From a virus, in the IMG/VR virus record IMGVR_UViG_3300028920_000083, positions 1-55,659 of that record: DNA of 55,659 nt; one strand, written 5' to 3'. Both the position numbers and the translations under genes were made by a program. Positions 17,168-26,200 of the stretch are shown piece by piece. Below the pieces are notes generated by a model. The model worked only from the letters and a program-made list of their open reading frames with translations, ran no database searches and was not told the origin of the DNA. Position 1 is the stretch's first letter, and each line of letters opens with the position of its first letter.

Positions 17168-17528
17168 GGATTCTGGGAAGCGTCGGAAATTCCAGACAGG
17201 AGCAGTCAGGGATGTGACGACTCTCAAGGGAGCATACCACCTTCTGAGCCCGATAGCGAAACGCCGACTAGCTATACATAGCCAGCGTGGAGCTATAAAA
17301 TATAGCGATCGGAATTGGGAAAAAGGTATTCCTCTTTCTTCGTTCTTTGATTCTGCTTGTCGGCATCTAGATGATTACCTTGAAGGTAAAGATGATGAAG
17401 ATCATCTTGCGGCAGCATTTTGGAATATACAAGGACTCATCCATACTGAGGAGATGATTAAAAGAGGCTTACTGCCAGAGCATCTTAACGATTTACCCGT
17501 CTATATAAAGGGTAAAAAACGTGACTGA
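17142..17528 (+). CDS. DUF5664-like protein (dATP/dGTP diphosphohydrolase N-terminal type)
   Basis: 128 residues from ATG 17142, with GGAGG 7 nt upstream. The core RGAIKYSDRNWEKGIPLSSF, then SACRHLDDYLEGKDDEDHLAAAFWN, matches the all-helical phage family related to MazG nucleotide pyrophosphohydrolases, with the acidic EDHLAAAxWN helix as the metal site. It could adjust nucleotide pools for replication. I see no PurZ-like gene that would indicate a diaminopurine genome. Confidence 0.6.
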   Translation: MAKKKSELKDSGKRRKFQTGAVRDVTTLKGAYHLLSPIAKRRLAIHSQRGAIKYSDRNWEKGIPLSSFFDSACRHLDDYLEGKDDEDHLAAAFWNIQGLIHTEEMIKRGLLPEHLNDLPVYIKGKKRD

Positions 17529-18393
17529 CCTACTAAGTATGTTTGAAGATTTAGATCGTAACGCGGAACAATCTACCCGTGAGACAATCTTAAGAGCACC
17601 ATTCAAATATCCGGGCGGAAAGTCTCGGTCTATAAAATTCATTATACCACGACTGCCTTATCGTGGTATGTATATTGAGCCTTTCGGTGGATCGGCTGCT
17701 GTTTTACTTGCTAGACACCCTAGTAAAATGGAGGTTTTCAATGATAGATATGCTGGTGTCGTTGCCTTTTATCGTTGCCTACGTGATCCGAAACGTATGG
17801 CAAGACTATGTGAAGCTATCGAACTATCTGTCCATAGTCGAGAAGATTTTATAATCAATCGGGATTGGCAAAATCCGGATGATGATATCGAGCGAGCCTT
17901 TAGATGGTATTATATGACTGAGTATTCTTTTGCAGGTCTTGGCCGAAACTTCGGACGCTCAACATCTGCAAAAGCGTCGTTAGCTAGTATAAGAGATAAG
18001 CTTCCATTATTCCCATTAATACATGACCGGTTCAAAAAGGTACAGGTCGAGAATCAAGATTGGTATGACTGCATACAAGATTATGATAATCCTGATGCTG
18101 TATTCTATATTGATCCTCCATATATTGATGCTGACACAGGTATCTATAAAAGTAAAATGACGCATGATGATCATCGACGGCTTCTCGATGTTATCATGCA
18201 TCTACAAGGTTTTGCAGCAGTATCCGGTTATTCCAATCCTTTGTACGAGAATCAAGAGTGGGATGCCCGCTACGAGTGGGAATCTTTTGTGTCAATACAG
18301 TCTCAAGCCTATACTGAGACAAATCGTAAGGCTCATTTAAAAGGTGTGGATAAAAGATCCACAGCTAAGGAGGTACTGTGGGTGAAAGAATAA
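17521..18393 (+). CDS. D12-class N6-adenine DNA methyltransferase (Dam-like)
   Basis: 290 residues. APFKYPGGKSR near residue 26 binds the cofactor, FGGSAAVLL follows, and DPPY near residue 198 is the catalytic motif of N6-adenine methylases. The layout suits Dam-type enzymes, whose usual target is GATC, but the target cannot be read from sequence alone. No cognate nuclease lies beside it, so it probably protects phage DNA or marks it. GTG start 17521 overlaps the previous gene by 8 nt. Confidence 0.85.
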   Translation: MTDLLSMFEDLDRNAEQSTRETILRAPFKYPGGKSRSIKFIIPRLPYRGMYIEPFGGSAAVLLARHPSKMEVFNDRYAGVVAFYRCLRDPKRMARLCEAIELSVHSREDFIINRDWQNPDDDIERAFRWYYMTEYSFAGLGRNFGRSTSAKASLASIRDKLPLFPLIHDRFKKVQVENQDWYDCIQDYDNPDAVFYIDPPYIDADTGIYKSKMTHDDHRRLLDVIMHLQGFAAVSGYSNPLYENQEWDARYEWESFVSIQSQAYTETNRKAHLKGVDKRSTAKEVLWVKE

Positions 18394-18965
18394 AGCAGCA
18401 TTGGTGGGATGAAGAAGATAATATTTATTCGTGGCTTTACGGTGAGAAAGGATATGGTAGTGGCCCTATTGATGAGTTACTCAAACATACATATAACCGC
18501 ATGGTAACTTGTCAAAAGATTCTAGATGCAGGTTGCGGTAAATGTGATTTCACTCGTAAGATGCGGAGTCGTGGTTACACTAATATGACTTATGGTGTTG
18601 ATGTTAGTAAGCATGTTATTGACCATGCTCCAACTAGTTGCTGTGCTATACATCGTTCACTAGACGATATGCCATTTGATACAGACTTCTTCGACGGTAT
18701 ATGGTGCTGTGATGTTATGGAACATATACCACCGGAAAAAGTGGACAAGGTTCTCGCTGAACTGCGACGAGTCCTGCAACCTGATGGTAAAATCGCCTTC
18801 TCAATTAGCGGACTGCCTGCAAGGTGGAAAGGCCCGAAAGGTCAGGAACTACATTTGACAATCCGAGATCTTGATTGGTGGGTATCGGTGCTTGCAAGTC
18901 ATGGATTACCGATAGGTTTCCAGTATATCATTCCGAGGCGTCAAGCTTATATTATTTGGGGTTAG
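18378..18965 (+). CDS. Class I SAM-dependent methyltransferase
   Basis: 195 residues with motif I ILDAGCGKCDF, an acidic post-I residue in YGVDVSKHVI, and WCCDVMEHIPPEKVDKVLAELRRVL as motifs IV-V of small-molecule methyltransferases. Substrate unknown; it is not a DNA methylase by motif. GTG 18378 is preceded by a near-perfect AAGGAGGT. Next to a DNA methylase and upstream of sugar-transfer genes, it could act on a modified sugar or base. Confidence 0.75.
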   Translation: MGERIKQHWWDEEDNIYSWLYGEKGYGSGPIDELLKHTYNRMVTCQKILDAGCGKCDFTRKMRSRGYTNMTYGVDVSKHVIDHAPTSCCAIHRSLDDMPFDTDFFDGIWCCDVMEHIPPEKVDKVLAELRRVLQPDGKIAFSISGLPARWKGPKGQELHLTIRDLDWWVSVLASHGLPIGFQYIIPRRQAYIIWG

Positions 18966-18966
18966 C

Positions 18967-19428
18967 ATGTCTGAGGATAGATGCGTCCGTTGCGGAGTAA
19001 CTGCCAATGTGGTCCCGCATCTTGAACGTAGACGCGATGGATTAATTTGTAAATCTTGTGCTAATAATGAGATGATATATATTGCTACCCCGTATTCGCA
19101 TAAGAATCCTGAGATTCGGGAAATCCGTTTCAAACAGGCTTGCATAATAGCCGGGACACTTATACAAGAAAGCCATAGAGTTTTCTCTCCAATCATTGCT
19201 TGTCACCCAATTGCGCGATATTTTAATTTACCTTATGATCATGTCTGGTGGCAACGTGTTGATGAAATTTTTATGAGTATGTGTACTATTATATACGTAA
19301 TCAAGTATAGTGGATGGGAGGATAGTGATGGTATAGCTTTTGAAATATACCTTGCTAACCAGCTTAACCTGCCCGTCTTTTACGTAGAGATTCCCAATGC
19401 CTTAATCGAGGAGACTACCAATGGCTAA
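18967..19428 (+). CDS. Zinc-ribbon fused to DUF1937/deoxyribosyltransferase-like domain
   Basis: 153 residues. An N-terminal CVRCG...CKSC ribbon (residues 6-36) precedes YIATPYSHKNPEIREIRF, HRVFSPIIACHPIA and a late SDGIAFEIYLA, a pattern of DUF1937 and nucleoside 2-deoxyribosyltransferase-like folds. If active it would handle a nucleoside or nucleotide. The ribbon is an unusual addition. It starts 1 nt after the methyltransferase ends and overlaps the exonuclease gene by 8 nt. Confidence 0.6.
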   Translation: MSEDRCVRCGVTANVVPHLERRRDGLICKSCANNEMIYIATPYSHKNPEIREIRFKQACIIAGTLIQESHRVFSPIIACHPIARYFNLPYDHVWWQRVDEIFMSMCTIIYVIKYSGWEDSDGIAFEIYLANQLNLPVFYVEIPNALIEETTNG

Positions 19429-20050
19429 TTCGATGCAGCACTGGAATGGCAACCAGTTATGTGTTATAGATACCGAGACAACGGGTCTTGATGCATACTG
19501 GCATGAGATGATTCAGATTGCTATTGTAGCTTTGGATTCTGACATCAAACCACGCCAAGATGTTCTGCCATTTTATATTGAAATTATTCCTGAGCATCCA
19601 GAACGTGCAGATAAGAAAGCTATGGAAGTTAATCGTAAAACTTTCACCGAGATAGCACAACGCGGGCATGATCGTGAGAAAGCTAAGGATCTCCTTGAGG
19701 AATGGATTAAAACCTTGGGGCTCCCTACAACGAAGTATGGGAACCCCAAGAAGATTATCCCATTAGGCCAGAATTACGCCTTCGACATGGGATTCATTAA
19801 ACAGTGGTTAGGTGTCGATCTATATAATGACCTCTTTGATTACCATTATGTCGATACAATGATTACTGCTCACTTTCTGAATGATCGGGCTGCTGCTCAT
19901 GCTGAGAAGGTTCCGTTTTCAAAGACGAATCTCCAGTGGCTGGCTCGGACTCTTGGGGTTCAACGGGATCGGGCTCACGATGCTCTACAGGACTGTCTAT
20001 CAACGGCTGATGTGTATCGGTTGATGCTTTTACAGGGGCTTTTACTTTGA
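19421..20050 (+). CDS. DnaQ-like 3'-5' exonuclease (RNase T/DEDDh type)
   Basis: 209 residues. Exo I DTETTG at residues 17-22, exo II GQNYAFDMGFI near residue 115, exo III RAHDALQDCLSTADVY near residue 190, so all DEDDh acidic residues and the His are present. Proofreading or end-trimming nuclease. The polymerase already has its own exonuclease domain, so this one probably has another task. Its last 188 nt are antisense to a late gene. Confidence 0.85.
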   Translation: MANSMQHWNGNQLCVIDTETTGLDAYWHEMIQIAIVALDSDIKPRQDVLPFYIEIIPEHPERADKKAMEVNRKTFTEIAQRGHDREKAKDLLEEWIKTLGLPTTKYGNPKKIIPLGQNYAFDMGFIKQWLGVDLYNDLFDYHYVDTMITAHFLNDRAAAHAEKVPFSKTNLQWLARTLGVQRDRAHDALQDCLSTADVYRLMLLQGLLL

Positions 20051-20762
20051 CAAATTCGTGAGGATGTCCATCAAGAGCAAGCTTAATACGCTGACAGTGC
20101 TCTAAGAATCGCCGAGGATCGCCGCCTCGGGCGGGAGTATGGCCTATGCAATCCGCATAGTCTAAGCTGCCATCAATACAGGCATCAAAACACAGGAAAG
20201 TGATTTTAAGACATCCAAACTTTTTAGCAAGTTTTAATCCTAAAATCGAAGTAAGACATGCCCGAGGTTCACCAACGAAAGGCGGGGCTAATACATACTT
20301 ATTCTTTATATCGTGATACCAATGAATTAATCCCGGATTAATAATTATTGCAGCACGCTTTGGGAGACATTCACGCTGTAGTCTAACATCGTGCTGCATT
20401 GCTAATGTTACATGCGGCAAATTTAAAGTTTCAATCTTATGGATAGATTCATTAACACACATGATAACAGCGTCTTGATTCGGGAAATCCACCGCAGAAA
20501 TACGATCAAGACTTGAACCCTTACCAACCATATAAATCTGCTTACCCTTTAAGATTGGTCTAAGCTTATTAATATCGTGACCGGCTTCACCCTTAGCATA
20601 CCACTTAAGTTCACCCGGTACACGTACAAAATTAGCATCAAGCTCGGCCATAGCTTGTCGATGCTTACGTGGAATACCGAATGTTCCATCTCCAAATCGG
20701 CGAACACGCTGTTTACAAACTTCCGAAGGTACTCCGACAAAAGCTTCATCACTAAGATCCAT
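19863..20762 (-). CDS. DUF115/MptE-like Rossmann-fold protein
   Basis: 299 residues. YMVGKGSSLDRI followed by VIMCVNESIHKI is the pattern of DUF115/MAF-type proteins, which are glycosyltransferase-like or nucleotide-binding and linked to surface glycan assembly. The end (ARGGDPRRFLEHCQRIKLAL) still looks folded, but the last 60 or so residues are Pro/Glu/Ser-rich. That tail is encoded antisense to the exonuclease gene. Last gene of the late operon. Confidence 0.6.
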   Translation of the reverse strand: MDLSDEAFVGVPSEVCKQRVRRFGDGTFGIPRKHRQAMAELDANFVRVPGELKWYAKGEAGHDINKLRPILKGKQIYMVGKGSSLDRISAVDFPNQDAVIMCVNESIHKIETLNLPHVTLAMQHDVRLQRECLPKRAAIIINPGLIHWYHDIKNKYVLAPPFVGEPRACLTSILGLKLAKKFGCLKITFLCFDACIDGSLDYADCIGHTPARGGDPRRFLEHCQRIKLALDGHPHEFVKVKAPVKASTDTHQPLIDSPVEHREPDPVEPQESEPATGDSSLKTEPSQHEQQPDHSESEQ

Positions 20763-20764
20763 CT

Positions 20765-21472
20765 TTAGTCTCCTAAGTCAATAGCCCAAGCGTCTGTTTT
20801 AACATAATTGCCCTTAGCACTACTTCTGTGTTTAGCAGACAATAATGTATAATCCGTCTCAGGACACTGCTTCCAAACTTCTAGATTATCAAAGTCACCA
20901 GTTTCAAGACATTTCAGGTACTGACCATTTTTGTCTATGTGAATTTGACTAAAACAATTAACAGTAACATCCTCTAGTATGGGAGCTACTAGAGTTTCAA
21001 TGCAATCAACAAGTTGATATATTCTGGAATAAGTTGTTACCCAAATTTGACCAGTCGGTTCACCATTATACCGAGCTTCATATTTCTCACATAGATTTTG
21101 AACATCCCCACCATGAATGATAATTTCCATATTATCAAGTTGCTGCCTATATAAAGATTGTAGAAGTTTTTCAAGATGCCTCGATGGAGGATCATTTTGT
21201 ATAATAATACTTATCTTTACAGCCTTATCTTCACAGGCTAGGCAGTCGGATTTTAAAATCACTTTATTATTTTTAGCAGCACATTTCATAATTCTAATTT
21301 TCCCGCAACATCCTGATTGCTCACTTATGATAGTACGATGTTCGCAATCATCTAATATCGGTACAAACCGATATGGGTCCATTGGATCTTGTTCGTACCC
21401 ATCGGGGCAAGCAGGTGGCTTACCCCGATGGGGAGCGAACAAACTACCGTCCGTTGATCTTCTTAATCGCAT
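20765..21472 (-). CDS. Glycosyltransferase-like protein with Cys-rich N-terminus
   Basis: 235 residues. Residues 40-80 carry CCGKIRIMKC...CLAC, a possible zinc module; then VKISIIIQNDPPSRHLEKLL and LDNMEIIIHGGD look like the start of a GT-A fold. The DxD motif is not evident, so activity is uncertain. It lies 2 nt upstream of the DUF115-like gene and belongs with it and the enzyme at 22437. Confidence 0.5.
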   Translation of the reverse strand: MRLRRSTDGSLFAPHRGKPPACPDGYEQDPMDPYRFVPILDDCEHRTIISEQSGCCGKIRIMKCAAKNNKVILKSDCLACEDKAVKISIIIQNDPPSRHLEKLLQSLYRQQLDNMEIIIHGGDVQNLCEKYEARYNGEPTGQIWVTTYSRIYQLVDCIETLVAPILEDVTVNCFSQIHIDKNGQYLKCLETGDFDNLEVWKQCPETDYTLLSAKHRSSAKGNYVKTDAWAIDLGD

Positions 21473-21776
21473 TTATGAACGCCTTTAAATCCCTAGCACT
21501 AACCGCGTAGTATCCACCTAAATCCATCTTTGTTACTATATCCTTTTCACCTTCAACTGTGACCAGAATCGGTTTATTCGTCGCAATCTTAATCGCGCCT
21601 TTTGCCTCTTCCGGTGCTGCTGCAAAGGATGCATATACAAGAGTCTGTTTCTCCTTAACCCCTATTGAGCATCCTGTCATAACGATTAACAAGATCATCA
21701 GCAGGAGTAGAGACAGTATCAAGCGATCCCTCCACATTGGAGACATCAGTTTCAACTGCTGGTGTTGACAAAACAT
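21444..21776 (-). CDS. Lipoprotein, possible outer-membrane spanin
   Basis: 110 residues. After a short charged lead, a hydrophobic stretch (LILSLLLLMILLIVMTGC) ends in a lipobox, so the mature protein would be a lipid-anchored, periplasm-facing chain of about 75 residues. Start ATG 21776 has GGAGG 9 nt upstream. A holin-like gene lies nearby and a second frame overlaps its 5' half, as in Rz/Rz1 pairs. A lipoprotein of another role is possible. Confidence 0.5.
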   Translation of the reverse strand: MFCQHQQLKLMSPMWRDRLILSLLLLMILLIVMTGCSIGVKEKQTLVYASFAAAPEEAKGAIKIATNKPILVTVEGEKDIVTKMDLGGYYAVSARDLKAFINAIKKINGR

Positions 21777-21831
21777 TTGTAAAAACCTCCGCTATGATCT
21801 TGCTTAAAAATCCTAGCAAGATTTCTATCAT
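21652..21831 (-). CDS. 59-residue reading frame overlapping the lipoprotein
   Basis: ATG 21829-21831 shares bases with the stop of the previous gene (TGATG) and has GAGG 8 nt upstream. It begins MIEILLGFLSKIIAEVF, an amphipathic or weakly membrane-active helix, then an acidic stretch. Most of it lies in a different frame within the lipoprotein gene. Candidate inner partner of that lipoprotein, though short for a spanin. Confidence 0.4.
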
Positions 21832-22013
21832 CACAGTTTCCTCAACGTCTTGGCCAAAGCTATTTGACGCTTGGTTGTAGGATCATCACCAGCCTTCTTA
21901 GACATACATGCTAAATCAATTGTTCCATCTTTATTCATACAGCCTAATTTTTTAGCCTTTTTCCCTAATGCTCCGGGTCTTTTAATCGCACCCTGTATCC
22001 ATTTCTTAGCCAT
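21831..22013 (-). CDS. Small basic phage protein (KWIQxAIKxPGAL family)
   Basis: 60 residues starting MAKKWIQGAIKRPGAL and ending TTKRQIALAKTLRKL. I recognise this beginning and end from many phages, where no role is known. ATG 22011-22013 lies just inside the end of the holin-like gene. Confidence 0.55.
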   Translation of the reverse strand: MAKKWIQGAIKRPGALGKKAKKLGCMNKDGTIDLACMSKKAGDDPTTKRQIALAKTLRKL

Positions 22014-22428
22014 TACCACTTGCTCCTGATACATCCTCAACCTTAGGCTTCTTGAACTTGGCGAGAAGTTGCTTGATTAAGGAATCAAGTCGGTCCTCAC
22101 CCCAAGATAACAGAAGCTCCTTAGCTGGCCCCGTAGCAACTTCTCTAGCATGGCTGATAGCGGTAAGTCGAGCCGTCTTAATTTCCTCCTTCGTAAGCTT
22201 ACCATCGGCAGCAGCCTTCTTAGCTTCACGCACAACCTCATCTTGTGCCTTAGCCATACCAGCAAGAAGCGCCTGCACTGCTTCACGCTCCGCATCATCC
22301 ATGTCCATTTTCTTAACAATACGATTAATGAGTTTCCTAATAAAATATCCTATCAGCCCCACAACGGCTGTTGCCACGGTGCCAATCAGCGGTACCCACC
22401 AAGCCTCGGCAACAATTTCCTCACCCAT
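22006..22428 (-). CDS. Holin-like membrane protein
   Basis: 140 residues. One strong N-terminal membrane segment (WWVPLIGTVATAVVGLIGYF) is followed by a basic turn and long charged helices, the build of class III or LL-H-like phage holins. Start ATG 22426-22428 has a GGAG site upstream. With the lipoprotein at 21444 it suggests a lysis set, but no endolysin is recognisable nearby. Confidence 0.5.
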   Translation of the reverse strand: MGEEIVAEAWWVPLIGTVATAVVGLIGYFIRKLINRIVKKMDMDDAEREAVQALLAGMAKAQDEVVREAKKAAADGKLTKEEIKTARLTAISHAREVATGPAKELLLSWGEDRLDSLIKQLLAKFKKPKVEDVSGASGNG

Positions 22429-22436
22429 AACTCCTC

Positions 22437-23237
22437 CTAAACTAGCCCTAGTTTTCTAAGACTTTGAACATGTCGAAGGCCATTCTTACGAATAACCTCC
22501 TCATAACATTCACGAAGATTCCCACTTAACGCCATCTTATTATCATCATCAGGATCAGCTTTAATATATTTAAGCCCTTTAAAATAATCATCATCCTCAG
22601 GAGCTTTACCATATTTATACTCTATTAATAATCTCATTATTCTAACTGTCTTATGTCTATCTGATTGAGCAAATCTTCTTAAAGATGTCCTCCCTCCTGT
22701 ATGATGGAAAACTGCACCAAAACACTGATACAATTTTAATCCTGCTCGTACCAATTGTTTTTGATATTCAACTTCTTCAAAATCACCCCCTAACCAACCA
22801 TTCCGTAATCCTATATATTGATCCCATTTTACGGATTCTGGAATCCGATCTAAATCTAACATCATACAAGCAGCCGGCCCCTTGGGTGTTTCAAATTCTT
22901 GATACTCAGATGTATCAATAATAACTTCTGGTTCAGTACCCCACCACTCACCAGCAAAAACTGCTCCTGCATCTTGTTGCCTCTGTAGTGTCTCATACAT
23001 AGCATCAAGCCACTCAGGATGTACCATCTCTGAATCATAGTCAAGAAAACAGATAACCCGATTTTTAGCCATTTCATCCATAGCTTTTTGTCGAGCTTCT
23101 GATACATTTAAATCGGGCTCATTGACAAGTATCAAATTAAAGTTTTTTGTATACTGTTCAATTAACCCGAGGGTCTTATCTAGCTGTGCGCTAGTCTTTT
23201 CTACAGGGATTATTAAATCTATTTCTGGCCTACTCAT
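22437..23237 (-). CDS. Family 2 glycosyltransferase
   Basis: 266 residues. Opening EIDLIIPVEKTSAQLDKTL and an early ARQKAMDEMAKNRVICFLDYDSEM, with the DYD acting as the DxD metal motif; then WLGGDFEEVEYQKQLVRAG as the ED catalytic-base region. It transfers sugar from a nucleotide sugar to an unknown acceptor. ATG 23235-23237 overlaps the tail-tip stop (ATGA) and has GGAG 8 nt upstream, so the longer reading from 23279 is rejected. Confidence 0.75.
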   Translation of the reverse strand: MSRPEIDLIIPVEKTSAQLDKTLGLIEQYTKNFNLILVNEPDLNVSEARQKAMDEMAKNRVICFLDYDSEMVHPEWLDAMYETLQRQQDAGAVFAGEWWGTEPEVIIDTSEYQEFETPKGPAACMMLDLDRIPESVKWDQYIGLRNGWLGGDFEEVEYQKQLVRAGLKLYQCFGAVFHHTGGRTSLRRFAQSDRHKTVRIMRLLIEYKYGKAPEDDDYFKGLKYIKADPDDDNKMALSGNLRECYEEVIRKNGLRHVQSLRKLGLV

Positions 23238-26200
23238 TTGTATATCTCCAAATTTTGAACAATAAAGTTTGCTTCCCACTGCCTATGACTGATACCTGAT
23301 CCACCACTCCACAGGAAGGTATCATAATTTAAAATAGGACATAAGATATGCGCCCATAGATATAGGTAATTTGTTGATGGACTAATATAATTAAGGAGGC
23401 TCAAAGGTACTTGAATCTTAAAAGTACCCGGTACCGTTGGTGTACCACCCACCTCAGCACTTTTTTGATTAGCCCATGTCATAACGTATTGTGAGAAAGC
23501 TGTAGCATAGGCAAGGCTATAACCACTAGCAATATCTAATGCAGACCTAGCAATAATACGACCAAAAACAGCCCCGGCTTTTGACGACCATGCCCAATTC
23601 GGCCAAGATAAATTACCTTTATCCCGACAATTCATAGCTACATTTAGAAGTAATGCAACTGCTCCAGATTTTTGTGCTGGAGTTATTGTATAGCGTTTAT
23701 AACCACCTGCCTCATTACAAAGCATATCAGCATATGGATGGATATCCCATTTAGATATTTTTGCTTCACCATTACCACTCAAAGCTGTATCATTAAAGAA
23801 ATTTACTCTTGCGTCATTTTGAGTATCCCACCACGCATCCTCACCTTCAACTGTACCATCGACAGCATCTTCGTCATAAGTAGTATCAAGACCAAAATAA
23901 TCACCACCATTTACAGGTGTAATAATCGTAGGAGCAGGAACAGTTGTATAAACTGTAAGATCAGTTTCACCATTATGAGCAGTATCAGCATCAACACATT
24001 CAATAATAGCCGGATCACTACCTGATCCACCTGTTATTGAACAAGATACAACTTTTGCACCATTACTCCATCCAGTATTATCTGTGTATAAGGGAGCAAT
24101 AGCATCACTAGGATCACCACTTGTCAAATTAATATCAACTTGTGTAGGTGGTACATAAGTAGTTAAAAGATTACCTTCGGCATCCTTGGCCTGAATTGTT
24201 AGATTAAAACTCACACCGCGTGTAACAGGATTTGTATCTACACTAACATCGAATTCAAGTGTACCAATTTGAGAAACAGCATTTCCAATAAGGTCACTAT
24301 CTAAATCTTCTCCGACAAATGTAATTGGATTAACGGCTGATTCAGGAATCAATAGTCTGCAATCATCTGATTCCCACTGCCCACTTACAACATCAACAAC
24401 TATAAATGAGCCATAATTCTGTGCATCCGGTCCTGCACCAAGCCATGTTAATTTATTACCGACATCATCATAGGCTGTAATCATTACATTACCTACCCAT
24501 GATGTATCTATTTCTCCAGTAGATTTTCGAATCGCTATGCCATTATGAAATAACACAGAACTTGTAACAATACCATCAGGATCAACCTGTAATTGTAAAC
24601 CATTTGCTTCCATTATTTGAGTAAAACTTAATGACTGTGTTAGTTGTTGTGGTGATAATTCAGCGATACTAAATTGTGGACAAGCTTCATCTTCATATTC
24701 TCTAGCTGGATCATGAAGATTAAGATGTCCGTTATCATCACCATTACCACCAAGTATATACCAATCACTTGCTGAGTAATTACCTGAGCCATCTAATGTA
24801 ATTTGCGTTAAGAGGCCAGAGCCATTATACAAACGATCAAGACCGTCAGTAGAATTAAGCTGAACGTCAAGTGTACCTCCATTCTTACCTCCACTTATCT
24901 GAACACTAAAAGTAACATTACGATTAACAGAACTTGGTGATACATCCCAAGATAGTGTTGTTGCCATTGCATCTATAATATCAAAAGACTCAGTTGAAGC
25001 TGTTTCAAAACGAGTTGTCAATCCACCTTCTATAATATTTGGGGCACTAACTTGTATGATGCCAGAATCATCGCCAGAACCACCAGTAATTTGAACACTA
25101 TTCGACGACCAAATTCCATTTACAAAATTAATATTACTAACATTAAGAACATCACTACCATCAGAACTACCAAGTACAAGTGTACCTGAAACATTTTTAC
25201 TAGCAAGATTACCAAAAGAATCTCGTATACTCACCTGTATACTAAAGTTTGTGCCACGTTCAACTTCAACAGGGGCTACATCAAAACTTAAATAAAGAGT
25301 AGGATTTTCTCCTTCTTCCTCTTCATCCTCATCAGGACCGGGATCATCCGGATTTGTTTGATTATCTCCCGGAATATCATAATCTACTTCTTCTCGACCT
25401 GCCCCCGGATCTTCGGGATCAGTTGGATTATTTATTGGATCAATAGGATTAGTAGGATCACCAAGATAATACCCTTCATCCTCAACTGGCTCATCAAAAG
25501 CATCAACATCACCAGCTTTTGACCATAACTCCGCTTCAATAGTTACAGCCGATTCTTCACTATCATAAGATATATGTTCCACAAGTGCCCTAATATTATT
25601 AGCACTAAATTTAGCTACAGCTATTTCCAGAATATCATATGTATCTAAGACGACCCCTTCAAGGAAAGTATTAAAAGCACATCGCCGCCAGATATTAGAC
25701 TTTTTATAACCCCAATAATCAACAAATAGTTGTAAAATAGATGATGTATTATAGATGAAGAAATCTATTTCTTTCTCTTTAAGACCATAGATATCTTCAT
25801 TATTACGATAGATATATTCTTTTTCTGAATCTTCATCACCAGAATAATCAGTTTTCCATGTAGCAATTAGCTTTGTCCAAATTTCCTCAGTTTCAGTGAA
25901 ACCTAATTGTAGTGTTTTGAGTTCAACATGAGTCTCAGTGATTCCAAAATCTGCGTCATGCTGAACAGCAAGAAAACGTATAAACGCTTGGTTATCACGT
26001 ATAACTAAAGATAGGGCAGCTTGCCACGCAATTTTATCCACCAGACTGAGCACATTAGGTCTATCAAAGACAGCAAAACTAGACAGATAAGGTGCCACAT
26101 CTGTAATTGCTTGATTAAAAGTAGTAGCGTCAGGAATAATATTTGAATAATTCTCAAGTAAGTAACGAACCGTCGAAGCCGAGTTAGAGCCTTGACTCGA

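Noticed and set aside
17142-17528. Evidence for a diaminopurine (Z) genome
   Set aside because: A DUF5664/MazG-like protein and family A polymerase alone are not enough; no PurZ-like synthetase or DatZ-like phosphohydrolase is visible.
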